NCBI RefSeq assembly: GCF_000341345.1
Contig: NC_020302.1
Coordinates: forward strand, 2,150,075 to 2,214,074
DNA from: Corynebacterium halotolerans YIM 70093 = DSM 44683
GTDB lineage: Bacteria; Actinomycetota; Actinomycetes; Mycobacteriales; Mycobacteriaceae
Length of the DNA: 64,000 nucleotides
Reading direction: 5' to 3'
Positions 17,398-26,627 of this stretch are shown here, in pieces (the first letter of the stretch is position 1; each line of letters opens with the position of its first letter). The notes under the pieces were generated by a model, which saw only the letters and a program-made list of their open reading frames with translations, ran no database searches and had not been told where the DNA came from. The translations under genes were made by a program, and so were the position numbers.

Positions 17398-17922
17398 TCA
17401 GTCGGTGCCGAGCAGTCCCAGGTCGTGGGCCTTGAGCACGTGCCCGCGGTCGTCGGCGGACAGCTCGCCCTCGGCCACGGCCTCGTCGAGGCACTCCACC
17501 AGGCGGGCGCGTTGTGCGCTGTCATCGTCGTCATCGGCGTGCACGCCCCCGAAGGCCTGCCTCAGCTGCCCGGGCTCGAGGCCGAGCGCGTGGGCGAGTT
17601 CCCGGTGCTGGACGTTGACCGTCTCGGCCCAGCCCCCGCCGTAGTGGATCTGCCCGGCGCGCACGGAGTCCACGGCGCTGAGCAGCTCGGAGGGGGTCAC
17701 ATCGAGCGCCGCCGCCAGCTCGTGGGCGAGTTCCTCGTCCATCTCCGACCGTTCGGGCCGCTGGGCCTGCGCCCCTTCCCCGGCCTGCGCCCGCGGGGCG
17801 GAGGCGTCGGTGGACTGCGCGTGGACGAAGGCTCCGCCGCAGCCGAGTGCGGCCACGGCCAGGCCGGCGCCCAGGGCGAGTCGGCCGCGGTTGCCGCGGG
17901 GTCGGGGACGGTCGACGGTCAT
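17398..17922 (-). CDS. Exported protein of unknown function
   Basis: A 174-residue protein with an N-terminal signal sequence (basic residues, then LGAGLAVAALGCGGAFVHAQ). Cleavage is likely after the A-H-A of VHAQ; the Cys at LGCG is a poor lipobox. The mature part is acidic and helical, with two similar-looking segments (LAAALDVTPSELLSAV and LAHALGLEPGQLRQAF) that may be a short internal repeat. The ATG at 17922 follows AGGAGG by 6 nt. No family was recognised. Confidence 0.7.
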   Translation of the reverse strand: MTVDRPRPRGNRGRLALGAGLAVAALGCGGAFVHAQSTDASAPRAQAGEGAQAQRPERSEMDEELAHELAAALDVTPSELLSAVDSVRAGQIHYGGGWAETVNVQHRELAHALGLEPGQLRQAFGGVHADDDDDSAQRARLVECLDEAVAEGELSADDRGHVLKAHDLGLLGTD

Positions 17923-17970
17923 CAAGGCCCTCCTGGCGAGTCGGGACGACTGGCTGAGAATTTCCAGCCC

Positions 17971-17992
17971 GTTAGTTCCCGCTTATACTAAC
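17971..17992 (-). promoter_or_regulatory. Candidate promoter/operator of the exported protein gene
   Basis: GTTAGT and ACTAAC form a 6-bp inverted repeat with a 10-nt spacer. On the minus strand a TATAAG/TAGTAT -10-like element lies inside it, about 50 nt before the start at 17922. The arrangement suggests a repressor site over a promoter, but this is weak evidence. Confidence 0.35.
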
Positions 17993-18084
17993 GCCGTGAC
18001 CTCTATGATGTGTGGGAACATGTTCAGAGGAGCCTAGCAACCCCTCATTTTTCTGACAGGTTTTCCTCAGATTCGGGGTTCCCG

Positions 18085-18417
18085 TCAGTTGCTGCCGCGC
18101 GGCGGCTCCTGCCGCCCGGTGAGGATGTCGATGACGCTGCGGATGGCGGCGTCGCCGAGCTGGTGCCCCATCGTGGGATCCCAGGCGGGACGCTGGTTGC
18201 GGCCGGTCGACGTCCCCCGGCCCCGGTCCCGGTCGCGGTCGAGGATCTCGGGCTCGGGCTCGGGGCGGGTGGTGCCGTCGGCGGTGACGATCAGGGTGGT
18301 GTCCTCGAGCTCGAGGCGGGCACGGGAGTCGACTCCGGCGGTGCGGGCGGCGTCGACCAGCGCGCGCAGATCGGCGAAGGTGGCGTCGGACAGGTCGATG
18401 GACAGCTGAACGGACAT
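18085..18417 (-). CDS. Conserved-looking hypothetical protein
   Basis: A 110-residue soluble protein starting at an ATG preceded by AAAGGA. The first half (MSVQLSIDLSDATF) looks like a compact alpha/beta unit, followed by a low-complexity acidic/arginine linker with repeated DRDR and a C-terminal helix (IRSVIDILTG). I cannot assign it to a family. It stands alone between the glnE end and a divergent unit. Confidence 0.6.
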   Translation of the reverse strand: MSVQLSIDLSDATFADLRALVDAARTAGVDSRARLELEDTTLIVTADGTTRPEPEPEILDRDRDRGRGTSTGRNQRPAWDPTMGHQLGDAAIRSVIDILTGRQEPPRGSN

Positions 18418-18548
18418 GGGGTGGGTCCTTTCTGGGGCAGGATGGTCTGCGGGCTTCTCGCCGCCCAGCCTAGGCGGGTGGTGCACGCTGAGTCACCACC
18501 CCTAAGGGAGGCCACTGACCCCACCTGCCCCTGCCCGGTCGCCCGGTC

Positions 18549-21500
18549 TCAGGGCTCGCGGGTGCCCTCCCCCCAGAAGACCTCGTCGACGACCTTGCGG
18601 GCCCGGCGGGTGAGCTTGAGGTAGGTCTCCAGGAAACCCTGGTAGTCCTCGGGGTCCCACCCGGCCGCGCCGGCGACCTGCGCGAGCGCCGGACCGGGCT
18701 GGGGCAGCTGGTCCATGCGCTTGCCGCGCACCAGCACCAGGGCGTTGCGGGCGTCGGTGGCCATCAGCCAGGCGTCGCGCAGGACGGCGACCTTCCACGC
18801 GTCGAGGATTCCCTCGGCCTCGAGCACCTCGAGGGTCTCGAGGGTCGAGGTGTTGTGCAGGCCCGGGTACTCGTGGGCGTGCATCATCGTCAGCAGCTGC
18901 ACGGTCCACTCGATGTCGGTCAACGCACCGCGGCCGAGCTTGGTGTGGGTGTTGCGGTCGGCCCCCCGCGGCAGGCGCTCGTTGTCGATGCGGGCCTTGA
19001 TGCGGCGGATCTCGCGGATGTCGGCGGCCGAGGCCCCCTGGTCCGGGTAACGGAACTCGTCGATCATCCGCAGGAAGCGCTCGCCGAGCTCCGGGTCGCC
19101 GGCGACGTGGGTGGCGCGCAGCAGGGCCTGGATCTCCCAGACCTCGCCCCACTGCCGGTAGTAGCGCTCATAGGATCCGAGGGTGCGCACGGTGGCCCCG
19201 GAACGCCCCTCGGGGCGCAGGCCCAGATCGACTTCGAGCGGCGGGTCGTCCGAGGGTCGGGCCAGGCGGGCACGCATGCCGTCACAGATGGCCGTCGCCC
19301 ACTTCACCGCCTCACCGTCGTCGACGCCGGGGGCGGGTTCGCAGACGAACAGCACGTCCGCGTCGGAGCCGAAGCCGAGTTCGGCGCCGCCGAGCCGCCC
19401 CATGCCGATGATGGCGATCCGCGCCGGGGGCTCCTCCAGGCCGTGGCGCCACAGGCTCCAGCGCACCTCGGCGAGCAGGCTGGCCTGGAGCACCGCGTCC
19501 CACACGTAGGACAGCTCGGTGCACACCTGGGCGGTGCCCATGAGGTCGAGCAGGTCCGCCGAGGCGATGCGGGCCAGTTCCACCCGGCGCAGCGAGCGGG
19601 CCACGGCCACGGCCCTGTCCGGATCCGAGTGTCGCTTGGAGGCCGCCACCAGCGCCTTGTTGAGCTGGTCGGGGGCGACCTCCTTCAGGCGCGGGCCGGT
19701 GGCGGTGTCGCCGAGCTGGCGGACGAAGTCGGGGGCGGCGATGATCAGGTCGGCGGTGAACGGCGAGGTGCCCAGGATCCTCATCAGGCGCTGGCCGACG
19801 ATGCCCTCGTCGCGCAGCATCCGCAGGAACCAGGCGCGGTCGTGGGCTGCGTCGGAGAGCTTGCGGTAGTTGAGCAGCCCGGCGTCGGGATCCGCGGTCG
19901 TCGACAGCCAGTCCATGAGGGTGGGCATGAGCATCGCCTGGATCTTCGCCTTGCGCGTCGCGCCCGCCGCCAGGGCCGTGAGGTGCTCGAAGGCGCGCCC
20001 GGGGTGGCGGTAGCCGAGCGCGGCCAGCTGCAGCTTCGCGGCCGCCGGCGAGAGCTTGAGCTCGTCGACGGACATGGCCACCACGGAGTGCAGCAGCGGC
20101 CGGTAGAACAGCCGGGAGTGCAGCTCGGAGATCAGCAGGCGGATCCTGCGCAGCCGGTCCTGCATCACCTGCGCGCCGGACTTCTTGCCGGCGGCGTGGA
20201 AACCGCTGGTGGCCGCCAGGCAGGCGAGGTGTTCGTCGTCCTCGTCGGGCGGCATGGTGTGGGTGCGCCGCAGCCGGTGGAGCTGGAGGCGGTGCTCCAG
20301 CAGGCGGAGGAACTCGTAGGCGTCGATGAGCTGGTGGCCGTCGTCGCGGCCGATGTAGCCGCCGGCCACGAGCGCCTGCAGGGCATCGACGGTGGACAGC
20401 ACCCGCAGGCTCTCGTCGGAGCGGCCGTGGACGAGCTGGAGCAGCTGGACGGCGAACTCGACGTCGCGCAGGCCGCCGACGCCGAGTTTCAGCTCGCGGG
20501 TGCGCAGGGCCTCGGGCACGTTTTCCAGCACGCGGCGGCGCATCGCCTGCACGTCGTCGACGAAGGAGTCGCGTTGCGACGCCGTCCACACCATCGGCGA
20601 GATCTTCTCCAGGTAGGCCTGCCCCAGCGGCAGGTAGCCGGTCTGCGCACGCGCCTTGAGCAGGGCCTGGAACTCCCAGGTCGCGGCCCAGCGCTCGTAG
20701 TAGGCCACGTGGCTGTCGAGGGTGCGCACCACCGCGCCGGACTTGCCCTCCGGGCGCAGGTTGGCGTCGACCTCGAAGAAGGCGCGGGTGCCGATGCGCA
20801 TGCACTCCCCCGCCAGGCGCGTGGCCTTCTGCGTCGGTGGCTCGGCGACGTGGATGACGTCGACGTCGGAGATGTAGTTGAGCTCGCCCGCCCCGCACTT
20901 GCCCATCGCCATCACCGCCAGCCGCGTGTCGACGTCCGCCTCGCCGTAGACCCCCGCGACGGCGACGGCGAGCGCGGCGGTCAGCGCGGCGTCGGCCAGA
21001 TCCGTGAGCAGGCCGGTGACCGTGGTGAAGGGGATGTGCGGCTCATCGGGGTTGCGCGTGCCCGCGAAGGTGCCGGCCAGGTCATGGGCGGCGATCCGCA
21101 TGAGCAGGGTGCGGTAGGTCAGCTTGAGCGCCTTCTCCGCCGCCGGACCGTGGATCCCGGCGCGGTAGGTGCCCGGCGTGGACAGGTCCTCACGGGCGGT
21201 GTCGGGGCCGCGGTCGGCGACCGTGTCGTCGCTGACGGTGACGGTGGCGGGGCGGGCGTCGACTACACCGAGCAGGGCGCGCATCATCTCCGCCCCGGTG
21301 GGCAGCGGGCCGGTCAGCTCGCGCCACAGGGAGGGGTTGGCCACCAGCAGGTCGCCGAGGGCGGTGGAACCGCCGAGCAGGGCCAGCAGCCGGATGCGTA
21401 GGGAGGCGTCGGCGCGCAGGGCGCGGTCGAGCTCCCCGCCCCGGTCGCCGAGGGCGCGCATCAGGCGCGTGAGCGTGTTCAGCGCGAGGTTGGGACTGCC

Positions 21501-21638
21501 GGTGCCGGCCAGGGTCCACAGCAGGTCGAGGGAGTCCTCGTTGTTCCAGCCGAGCTCGGCGAGGTCGTCGGCGGCGTGCGGTCCGGTGAGTCCGAGGACC
21601 GCCGGGGAGGGCACGGTGGAACGGGGGCTGGGGGGCAT
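18549..21638 (-). CDS. glnE: Bifunctional glutamine synthetase adenylyltransferase/adenylyl-removing enzyme
   Basis: A 1029-residue GlnE that attaches or removes AMP on the regulatory tyrosine of glutamine synthetase I. Both nucleotidyltransferase halves are present: an N-terminal de-adenylylase-like domain with KCGAGELNYISDVDVI, and a C-terminal adenylyltransferase-like domain with GMGRLGGAELGFGSDADVL. The regulatory region lies between them. I chose the ATG at 21638, which follows AGGAG. It lies 32 nt downstream of glnA2, the same order as in C. glutamicum. Its usual target, the main GlnA, is not in this window. Confidence 0.96.
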   Translation of the reverse strand: MPPSPRSTVPSPAVLGLTGPHAADDLAELGWNNEDSLDLLWTLAGTGSPNLALNTLTRLMRALGDRGGELDRALRADASLRIRLLALLGGSTALGDLLVANPSLWRELTGPLPTGAEMMRALLGVVDARPATVTVSDDTVADRGPDTAREDLSTPGTYRAGIHGPAAEKALKLTYRTLLMRIAAHDLAGTFAGTRNPDEPHIPFTTVTGLLTDLADAALTAALAVAVAGVYGEADVDTRLAVMAMGKCGAGELNYISDVDVIHVAEPPTQKATRLAGECMRIGTRAFFEVDANLRPEGKSGAVVRTLDSHVAYYERWAATWEFQALLKARAQTGYLPLGQAYLEKISPMVWTASQRDSFVDDVQAMRRRVLENVPEALRTRELKLGVGGLRDVEFAVQLLQLVHGRSDESLRVLSTVDALQALVAGGYIGRDDGHQLIDAYEFLRLLEHRLQLHRLRRTHTMPPDEDDEHLACLAATSGFHAAGKKSGAQVMQDRLRRIRLLISELHSRLFYRPLLHSVVAMSVDELKLSPAAAKLQLAALGYRHPGRAFEHLTALAAGATRKAKIQAMLMPTLMDWLSTTADPDAGLLNYRKLSDAAHDRAWFLRMLRDEGIVGQRLMRILGTSPFTADLIIAAPDFVRQLGDTATGPRLKEVAPDQLNKALVAASKRHSDPDRAVAVARSLRRVELARIASADLLDLMGTAQVCTELSYVWDAVLQASLLAEVRWSLWRHGLEEPPARIAIIGMGRLGGAELGFGSDADVLFVCEPAPGVDDGEAVKWATAICDGMRARLARPSDDPPLEVDLGLRPEGRSGATVRTLGSYERYYRQWGEVWEIQALLRATHVAGDPELGERFLRMIDEFRYPDQGASAADIREIRRIKARIDNERLPRGADRNTHTKLGRGALTDIEWTVQLLTMMHAHEYPGLHNTSTLETLEVLEAEGILDAWKVAVLRDAWLMATDARNALVLVRGKRMDQLPQPGPALAQVAGAAGWDPEDYQGFLETYLKLTRRARKVVDEVFWGEGTREP

Positions 21639-21670
21639 GGGCGGATCTCCTGAAGGTGGTGCTCGGTGTC

Positions 21671-23008
21671 TCAGTAGTTCAGGGTGGTCTTCAGCTCCCA
21701 GGGGGTGACCTGGCGCTGGTAGTTGTGCCACTCCTCCCACTTGTTGCGCAGGAGGAACTCGAAGACGTGCTCGCCGAGGATGTCGGGCATGAGCTCGGAG
21801 CGCTCGAGGTCGCGCAGCGCCTGGTCGAGTGAGCGCGGCAGGTCCTCGTAGTCGAGTGCGCGGCGCTCCCGGCGGGTCAGCTTGGAGATGTCGTCCTCGG
21901 CCGGTTCGGACAGCTCATAGCCCTCCCGGATGCCCTTCAGCCCCGCGCCCAGCAGTACGGAGTAGGCCAGGTAGGGGTTGCACGCCGAGTCCAGGGAGCG
22001 GACCTCCACGCGCCGGGACTCCTCCTTGGCCAGGCGGTAGGTGGGCACGCGCACCAGCGCGGAACGGTTGGACACGCCCCAGGTCGCCGAGGTGGGCGCC
22101 TCGTTGCCGAAGACGATGCGCTTGTAGGAGTTCGGCCACTGGTTGGTCACCGCGGAGATCTCCCGGGCGTGGCGGAGGATGCCGGCGACGAACTGCTTGG
22201 CGGTGGCCGACAGCGAGAACTCGTCGTCCGGGTCGTGGAAGGCGTTGGTGTCGCCCTCGAACAGGGACATGTGCGAGTGCATGGCTGAACCGGCGTAGTC
22301 GGTGAAGGGCTTGGGCATGAAGGTCGCCTGCACCCCGGAACTGAAGGCCACCTGTTTGATCAGGTAGCGGAAGGTCATGATGTTGTCGGCCATGCTCAGC
22401 GCGTCCGCATGCCGCAGGTCGATCTCCTGCTGGCCCGGCGCGGTCTCGTGGTGGGAGAACTCCGTGGCGATCCCCATCGTCTCGAGCGCGTTCATGGCCT
22501 CGCGGCGGAACCGGGGCACGACGTTGTGGGAGGCCTGGTCGAAGTAGCCGCCGCTGTCGGTGGGCTCCAGCCCCTGCGGGGAACCTCCCTGCTTGAGCAG
22601 GTAGAACTCGATTTCCGGGGAGATCATGCAGGTGAAGCCCTCCTCCGCGGCGACCTGGACCTGCCGGCGCAGAACCTGGCGCGGGTCGGACCAGGAGGGC
22701 TGCCCGTCGGGCATCGTGATGTCGCAGAACATCCGGGCCGCCCGGATCGAGGGTTCCTCGGCGTCGAAGGGCAGCACCTGGAAGGTCGAGGGATCCGGTA
22801 GGGCGATGGTGTCCGACTCCGAGATCCGGGAGAAGCCCTCGATGGAGGAGCCGTCGAAGCCCACGCCCTCCTCGAAGGCCCCCTCGAGTTCCGAGGGGCT
22901 CATCATCACGGACTTCAGGTAGCCGAGGATGTCGGTGAACCACAGCCGGATGAACCGGATGTCGTGCTCCTCGACGGCGCGCAGGACGAATTCCTGTTGG
23001 CTGTTCAT
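21671..23008 (-). CDS. glnA2: Glutamine synthetase, GlnA2 type
   Basis: A 445-residue type I glutamine synthetase close in length and sequence to C. glutamicum GlnA2. It has the metal-site motifs GFDGSSIEGF, MISPEIEFYL and HHETAPGQQEIDLRH, the ATP-binding KPFTDYAGSAMHSHMS and NRSALVRVPTY. The usual adenylylation loop (NLYDLPPEE in GS I-beta) is replaced by DYEDLPRSL, so regulation by the neighbouring GlnE is doubtful even though the genes are linked. An in-frame GTG at 23017 is a possible alternative start, but the family begins at MNS. Confidence 0.95.
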   Translation of the reverse strand: MNSQQEFVLRAVEEHDIRFIRLWFTDILGYLKSVMMSPSELEGAFEEGVGFDGSSIEGFSRISESDTIALPDPSTFQVLPFDAEEPSIRAARMFCDITMPDGQPSWSDPRQVLRRQVQVAAEEGFTCMISPEIEFYLLKQGGSPQGLEPTDSGGYFDQASHNVVPRFRREAMNALETMGIATEFSHHETAPGQQEIDLRHADALSMADNIMTFRYLIKQVAFSSGVQATFMPKPFTDYAGSAMHSHMSLFEGDTNAFHDPDDEFSLSATAKQFVAGILRHAREISAVTNQWPNSYKRIVFGNEAPTSATWGVSNRSALVRVPTYRLAKEESRRVEVRSLDSACNPYLAYSVLLGAGLKGIREGYELSEPAEDDISKLTRRERRALDYEDLPRSLDQALRDLERSELMPDILGEHVFEFLLRNKWEEWHNYQRQVTPWELKTTLNY

Positions 23009-23240
23009 GCCTGCCACTCTATCCAGCGGGCGGCCGGGGGCGAGAGCGGGTGCCTGAGATCCGGGCCCCGGGCTGCGGTGCGCCGCTTGCCGACGCCGCT
23101 GTCGGGCGGGGGTGGCGTCTGGGGCGGTTCGGTGCAGGTGGAAGCGGTTCGCGTGGTGCGGTCGGGGGTGGCGTGTCCGGGGCGGATGCTGAGCTGTAGC
23201 CGTCCCCGTCAATCGAACACGTATTCCAAGGAGCACCGCC

Positions 23241-24353
23241 ATGACCACGCACCACCTCTCCCCCGCCCCGGCCGACCTGCACCTGCACCGCGTGCGCCGC
23301 GACCACGAACAGGCCCTGGTCGACCAGATCCTCGCCGCCACCGCCACCGCCGCCTGCCGCGGCTGGACCCCCGACGACCTGCGGCACGTCCTCGGCAACG
23401 GGGTGGCCCACCTGCTCTTCCTTGCCCACCACCGCGTCACCGCCGCCGCGGCCACCACCGAGTCCGTGCGCCGGGCCTGGCGGCGCCAGTGCCACGCCGT
23501 CGACCCCCTGCCCTGGGCCGTGACCGAGCTCGAGAACTGGCTGACCACCCTGCGGGAGCTGCCGCTGCTGGCCGACGAGGAGATCCTGACCGACCTGCAC
23601 CAGCTGCACGAGCGCGAGGAGGACCCGGACGGGCCGGACGGGCTGGACGGGCAGCAGCGCCGTGCCGCCCACCGCATCGCGGGGCTGCTGCGCAAGGCGG
23701 AGTCGACCACCTTCGACGCCGAGGCCGAGACGCTGGTGGCCAAGGCCCAGCAGCTGCGCCAGCGCCACCGGATCGACACCGCCTTGACCCCACCCGGTTC
23801 CCCCGCCACCTCCGTGGAGCTGCTGGCCCTGCGGGTGCGGATGTCCGCGCCCTGGATCCGGCACCAGTTCCTGCTGCTGGCCCAGATCGCCGGAGCCAAC
23901 TCCTGCACGGCGGTGCTGCTGTCCGCGCACGGGATCGCCACCGTCATCGGCGAGGCCGGCGACGTGCGCCACACCGTGGACCTGTTCGCCAGTCTCAACC
24001 GCCAGTGCGCCCACTTCATGCGGATTTCCGCGGGCGCCCATGAGGCCTCCCGCACCGGGCAGACCACCGCGTACCGGCGCGCCTTCCTGCTGGCCTACGC
24101 CTCCCGCATCGGCGCGCTGCTGCGGGAGGCCGGGGCCGACGCCGCGGAGGACCGGGAGGACTCGGACCGGGCCCTGCCGGTGCTGGCCGAGCGGTCCGCG
24201 GCCGCCGAGGAACGCACCCGGCAGCTGTTCCCGGCGCTGCGCGGCATCTCGTTTTCCTCCCGGCACGCCCGCGGGCACCGGGACGGGCGCGTGGCCGCCG
24301 GCCGGTCGCACCTGCGTGGGGACCGGGCGGGGCTGGACCGCCGCAGCGCCTGA
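23241..24353 (+). CDS. DUF2786 domain protein
   Basis: A 370-residue soluble protein. At about residues 145-180 it contains the DUF2786 signature RIAGLLRKAEST followed by FDAEAETLVAKAQQLRQ. The flanks are helical and alanine-rich, with conserved-looking SAPWIRHQFLLLAQIA and FMRISAGAHEA further on. DUF2786 proteins occur in actinobacteria and phages; their function is unknown to me. AAGGAG lies 8 nt before the ATG. It is divergent from glnA2. Confidence 0.75.
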   Translation: MTTHHLSPAPADLHLHRVRRDHEQALVDQILAATATAACRGWTPDDLRHVLGNGVAHLLFLAHHRVTAAAATTESVRRAWRRQCHAVDPLPWAVTELENWLTTLRELPLLADEEILTDLHQLHEREEDPDGPDGLDGQQRRAAHRIAGLLRKAESTTFDAEAETLVAKAQQLRQRHRIDTALTPPGSPATSVELLALRVRMSAPWIRHQFLLLAQIAGANSCTAVLLSAHGIATVIGEAGDVRHTVDLFASLNRQCAHFMRISAGAHEASRTGQTTAYRRAFLLAYASRIGALLREAGADAAEDREDSDRALPVLAERSAAAEERTRQLFPALRGISFSSRHARGHRDGRVAAGRSHLRGDRAGLDRRSA

Positions 24354-24477
24354 TTCCGTGCCTCCGCGCACCCAGGCCACTCCCCCCGTCACCGGGGCCG
24401 GGTGGGCTGGGCCGCCGGTAGGCTGAGGGCTAGTTCAGCAGGTCAATGTTTCGACACGAAAGCTGGTAGCAGAAGCC

Positions 24478-26292
24478 ATGTCCACCCGCACCTTCCTTGA
24501 GATCGAGGCCAAGTTCGCCGTGGCCGAGCAGGCCACCGTTCCCGATCTGACCCACGTCACCGGGGTCTCCGCCATCGCGGTGACCAGGACGCACCATCTC
24601 TCGGCGATCTACTACGACACCGAGGATCTGCGCCTGACCCGTTCCAGGATCACCCTGCGCCGCCGCAGCGGCGGCAAGGACGACGGCTGGCACCTGAAGT
24701 TACCGGGCACCAGCGCCCGGCTGGAGGTCCAGGCCCCGCTCGGGGAGCCGGTCGACGGCCAGTTCCAGGTGCCGGAGGATCTGCAGGAGCAGGTGCGCTC
24801 ACTGGTCCGCACGGCGCCGCTGGTGCCGATCGCCCAGGTGGACAATGAGCGTTCCGAGTCGGTCCTGGCCGCCGAGGACGGCTCGCCCGTCGCCGAGTTC
24901 TGCGACGACCACGTCACCGCCTGGTCCCTGCTGCCCGGCGGGGACCAGACCTCCTGGCGCGAGTGGGAGATCGAGCTGGCCGGGGAGCTGCCGGGCACCG
25001 AGGCCGGTGGCGCCCTGATGCAGTCGGCCACCCCGCTGCTCATCGGCGCCGGTGCCCGGGTGTCCTCCTCGCCCTCCAAGCTGGTCGCCGCCCTGGGCGA
25101 GTCGCTGGCGGCCGCCCCGCTGCCGCTCTTCCAGGTCGAGGCCGACCTCGAGGAGGATTCCCCGGCCGCGGCGGTGATCGAGGCGTTGAAGCTCAACCGC
25201 GACAAGCTCCTCGAGTACGACCCGAAGGTCCGCCGCGACGAGTGGGACTCGGTGCACCAGATGCGTGTGGCCACCCGGGAGCTGCGCAGCCACCTGGAGA
25301 CCTTCGACGGCGTCCTCGGCGGCGCCGAGCTCAAGCACATCGAATCCGAGCTCAAACTGCTCGCCCAGGTGCTCGGCGCCGCCCGCGACGCGGAGGTCGT
25401 CGAGGAACGCTTCCTGTCCCTGCTCGACTCCGAGGATTCCGACGTCCTGGACGAGACGACGCGGGAGCACCTGCGCGAGGACATGGGCACGGAGTACCGC
25501 AAGGCCCACCGCCGCGTGGTGGCCACCCTGAACTCCGGGCGCTACCTGGAGCTGCTCGACGCCATCGACCGCCTGCTGGCCCACCCGCCGGTCCTCGGCG
25601 CGGGCGGGGAGGTCATTGAGGACGCCCCGGGAGAGGAGACCGGCGTGGGAGCCGGGGTGAGCGGGGACGAGGTGTCGGCCACCCCCACGGAGGCCCCGGA
25701 GGTCGCCGCCGGGGAGACCGGCGGGGACGAGGTGTCGGCCACCCCCACGGAGGCCCCGGAGGTCGCCGCCGGGGAGCCGCTCGTCGGGGACGAGGACGCT
25801 GATGAGCCCGAGGCCGAACCGGAGGAGGAGCCGGCCCCCGTGGAGGACGTGGAGGAGATCCTCTCCCGCCACCTCGACGAGGCCTACGCGAAGCTGATGA
25901 AGCGCCACCGCAGGGCGGTGCGCCACCGGGACAACCGGGAGCTGACGCTGCACCAGCGCGAGGAGTACTTCCACGACATGCGCAAGTCCGCCAAGAAGCT
26001 GCGCTACGCGGCCGAGGCGGTCGGGGCGGCCACGGACCTCAAGACCAAGCGCCTGTACAAGGCGTGCAAGCAGATGCAGTCCATCCTGGGGGATTTCCAG
26101 GATTCGGTGACCTCCCGCGACCGGCTGGTCAAGATGGCGGAGCAGGCCCGCCGCCGCGGTGAGGACACCTTCGGCTACGGCCTGCTCTACCAGCGCGAAC
26201 GCTATATCGGGCTCGACGCGCTCGACGACTACTCGGACGCCGTCGAGAAGATCACCGCCGCCTACGAGCGGCTGACCCGCAAGCGGAAGTGA
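24478..26292 (+). CDS. CYTH and CHAD domain protein
   Basis: A 604-residue fusion of a CYTH domain (about 1-205) and a CHAD domain (about 225-600). CYTH has the metal-binding FLEIEAKFAV and RITLRRRSGGKDDGWHLKLP of triphosphate tunnel enzymes. CHAD, a polyphosphate-binding helical domain, has HQMRVATRELRSHLE and, after the insert, FHDMRKSAKKLRYAAE. Together they suggest binding or hydrolysis of inorganic polyphosphate or triphosphate. Between the CHAD halves is an acidic, proline-rich insert (about 375-455) holding two copies of a 20-residue repeat that includes DEVSATPTEAPEVAAGE. Confidence 0.9.
   Translation: MSTRTFLEIEAKFAVAEQATVPDLTHVTGVSAIAVTRTHHLSAIYYDTEDLRLTRSRITLRRRSGGKDDGWHLKLPGTSARLEVQAPLGEPVDGQFQVPEDLQEQVRSLVRTAPLVPIAQVDNERSESVLAAEDGSPVAEFCDDHVTAWSLLPGGDQTSWREWEIELAGELPGTEAGGALMQSATPLLIGAGARVSSSPSKLVAALGESLAAAPLPLFQVEADLEEDSPAAAVIEALKLNRDKLLEYDPKVRRDEWDSVHQMRVATRELRSHLETFDGVLGGAELKHIESELKLLAQVLGAARDAEVVEERFLSLLDSEDSDVLDETTREHLREDMGTEYRKAHRRVVATLNSGRYLELLDAIDRLLAHPPVLGAGGEVIEDAPGEETGVGAGVSGDEVSATPTEAPEVAAGETGGDEVSATPTEAPEVAAGEPLVGDEDADEPEAEPEEEPAPVEDVEEILSRHLDEAYAKLMKRHRRAVRHRDNRELTLHQREEYFHDMRKSAKKLRYAAEAVGAATDLKTKRLYKACKQMQSILGDFQDSVTSRDRLVKMAEQARRRGEDTFGYGLLYQRERYIGLDALDDYSDAVEKITAAYERLTRKRK
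25661..25780 (+). repeat. Tandem 60-bp repeat (two units) inside the CYTH-CHAD gene
   Basis: 25661-25720 and 25721-25780 are identical except in the last four bases of the unit. The repeat keeps frame and lengthens the acidic linker by exactly 20 residues, so the unit number could vary between strains. Confidence 0.95.
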
Positions 26293-26296
26293 CGGG

Positions 26297-26509
26297 TCAC
26301 TTCTCCCAGGAGGCGGGCTCGCCCCAGTCGTCCTCGCTCGCCTCGGCGGCGTCGGCCGCGGCGGTGCGCGCCTGGGCGATCTCCAGCGCGCGGGCGGCCT
26401 CCTCCCGGGTGTCGTAGGGCCCCATGCGGGTGTCCCAGCTGCCGGTCTTCCCCTGGGCGACGTCGCCGGTGCCCGGGTTGAAGTACCACTTATCATCTGC
26501 GACGGACAT
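26297..26509 (-). CDS. Small conserved actinobacterial protein, SPOR-like
   Basis: A 70-residue protein starting at an ATG preceded by AAGGAGGAGCAC. It has KWYFNPGTGDVAQGK, TRMGPYDTREEAARALE and an acidic end (DDWGEPASWEK). Short corynebacterial proteins with this pattern are often annotated as SPOR-domain or hypothetical; the GPYDTREEA part resembles a SPOR beta-alpha unit. It is convergent with the CYTH-CHAD gene, their stops being 4 nt apart. Confidence 0.8.
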   Translation of the reverse strand: MSVADDKWYFNPGTGDVAQGKTGSWDTRMGPYDTREEAARALEIAQARTAAADAAEASEDDWGEPASWEK

Positions 26510-26627
26510 GTGCTCCTCCTTCGGGTGTGGATCAGGTGCGCCCCAGGCTACTCGTGTCCGCCCGGCGGGGGCGGGCGGTAGACTAGGGGGTCTGCCCCAC
26601 CCCACGAGAGTGAAGGAGTCCCGCGTC

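Noticed and set aside
21671..23008. GlnA2 as a direct target of the adjacent GlnE
   Set aside because: The usual adenylylation loop is altered (DYEDLP), and C. glutamicum GlnA2 is, to my knowledge, not regulated this way. I keep only the operon link.
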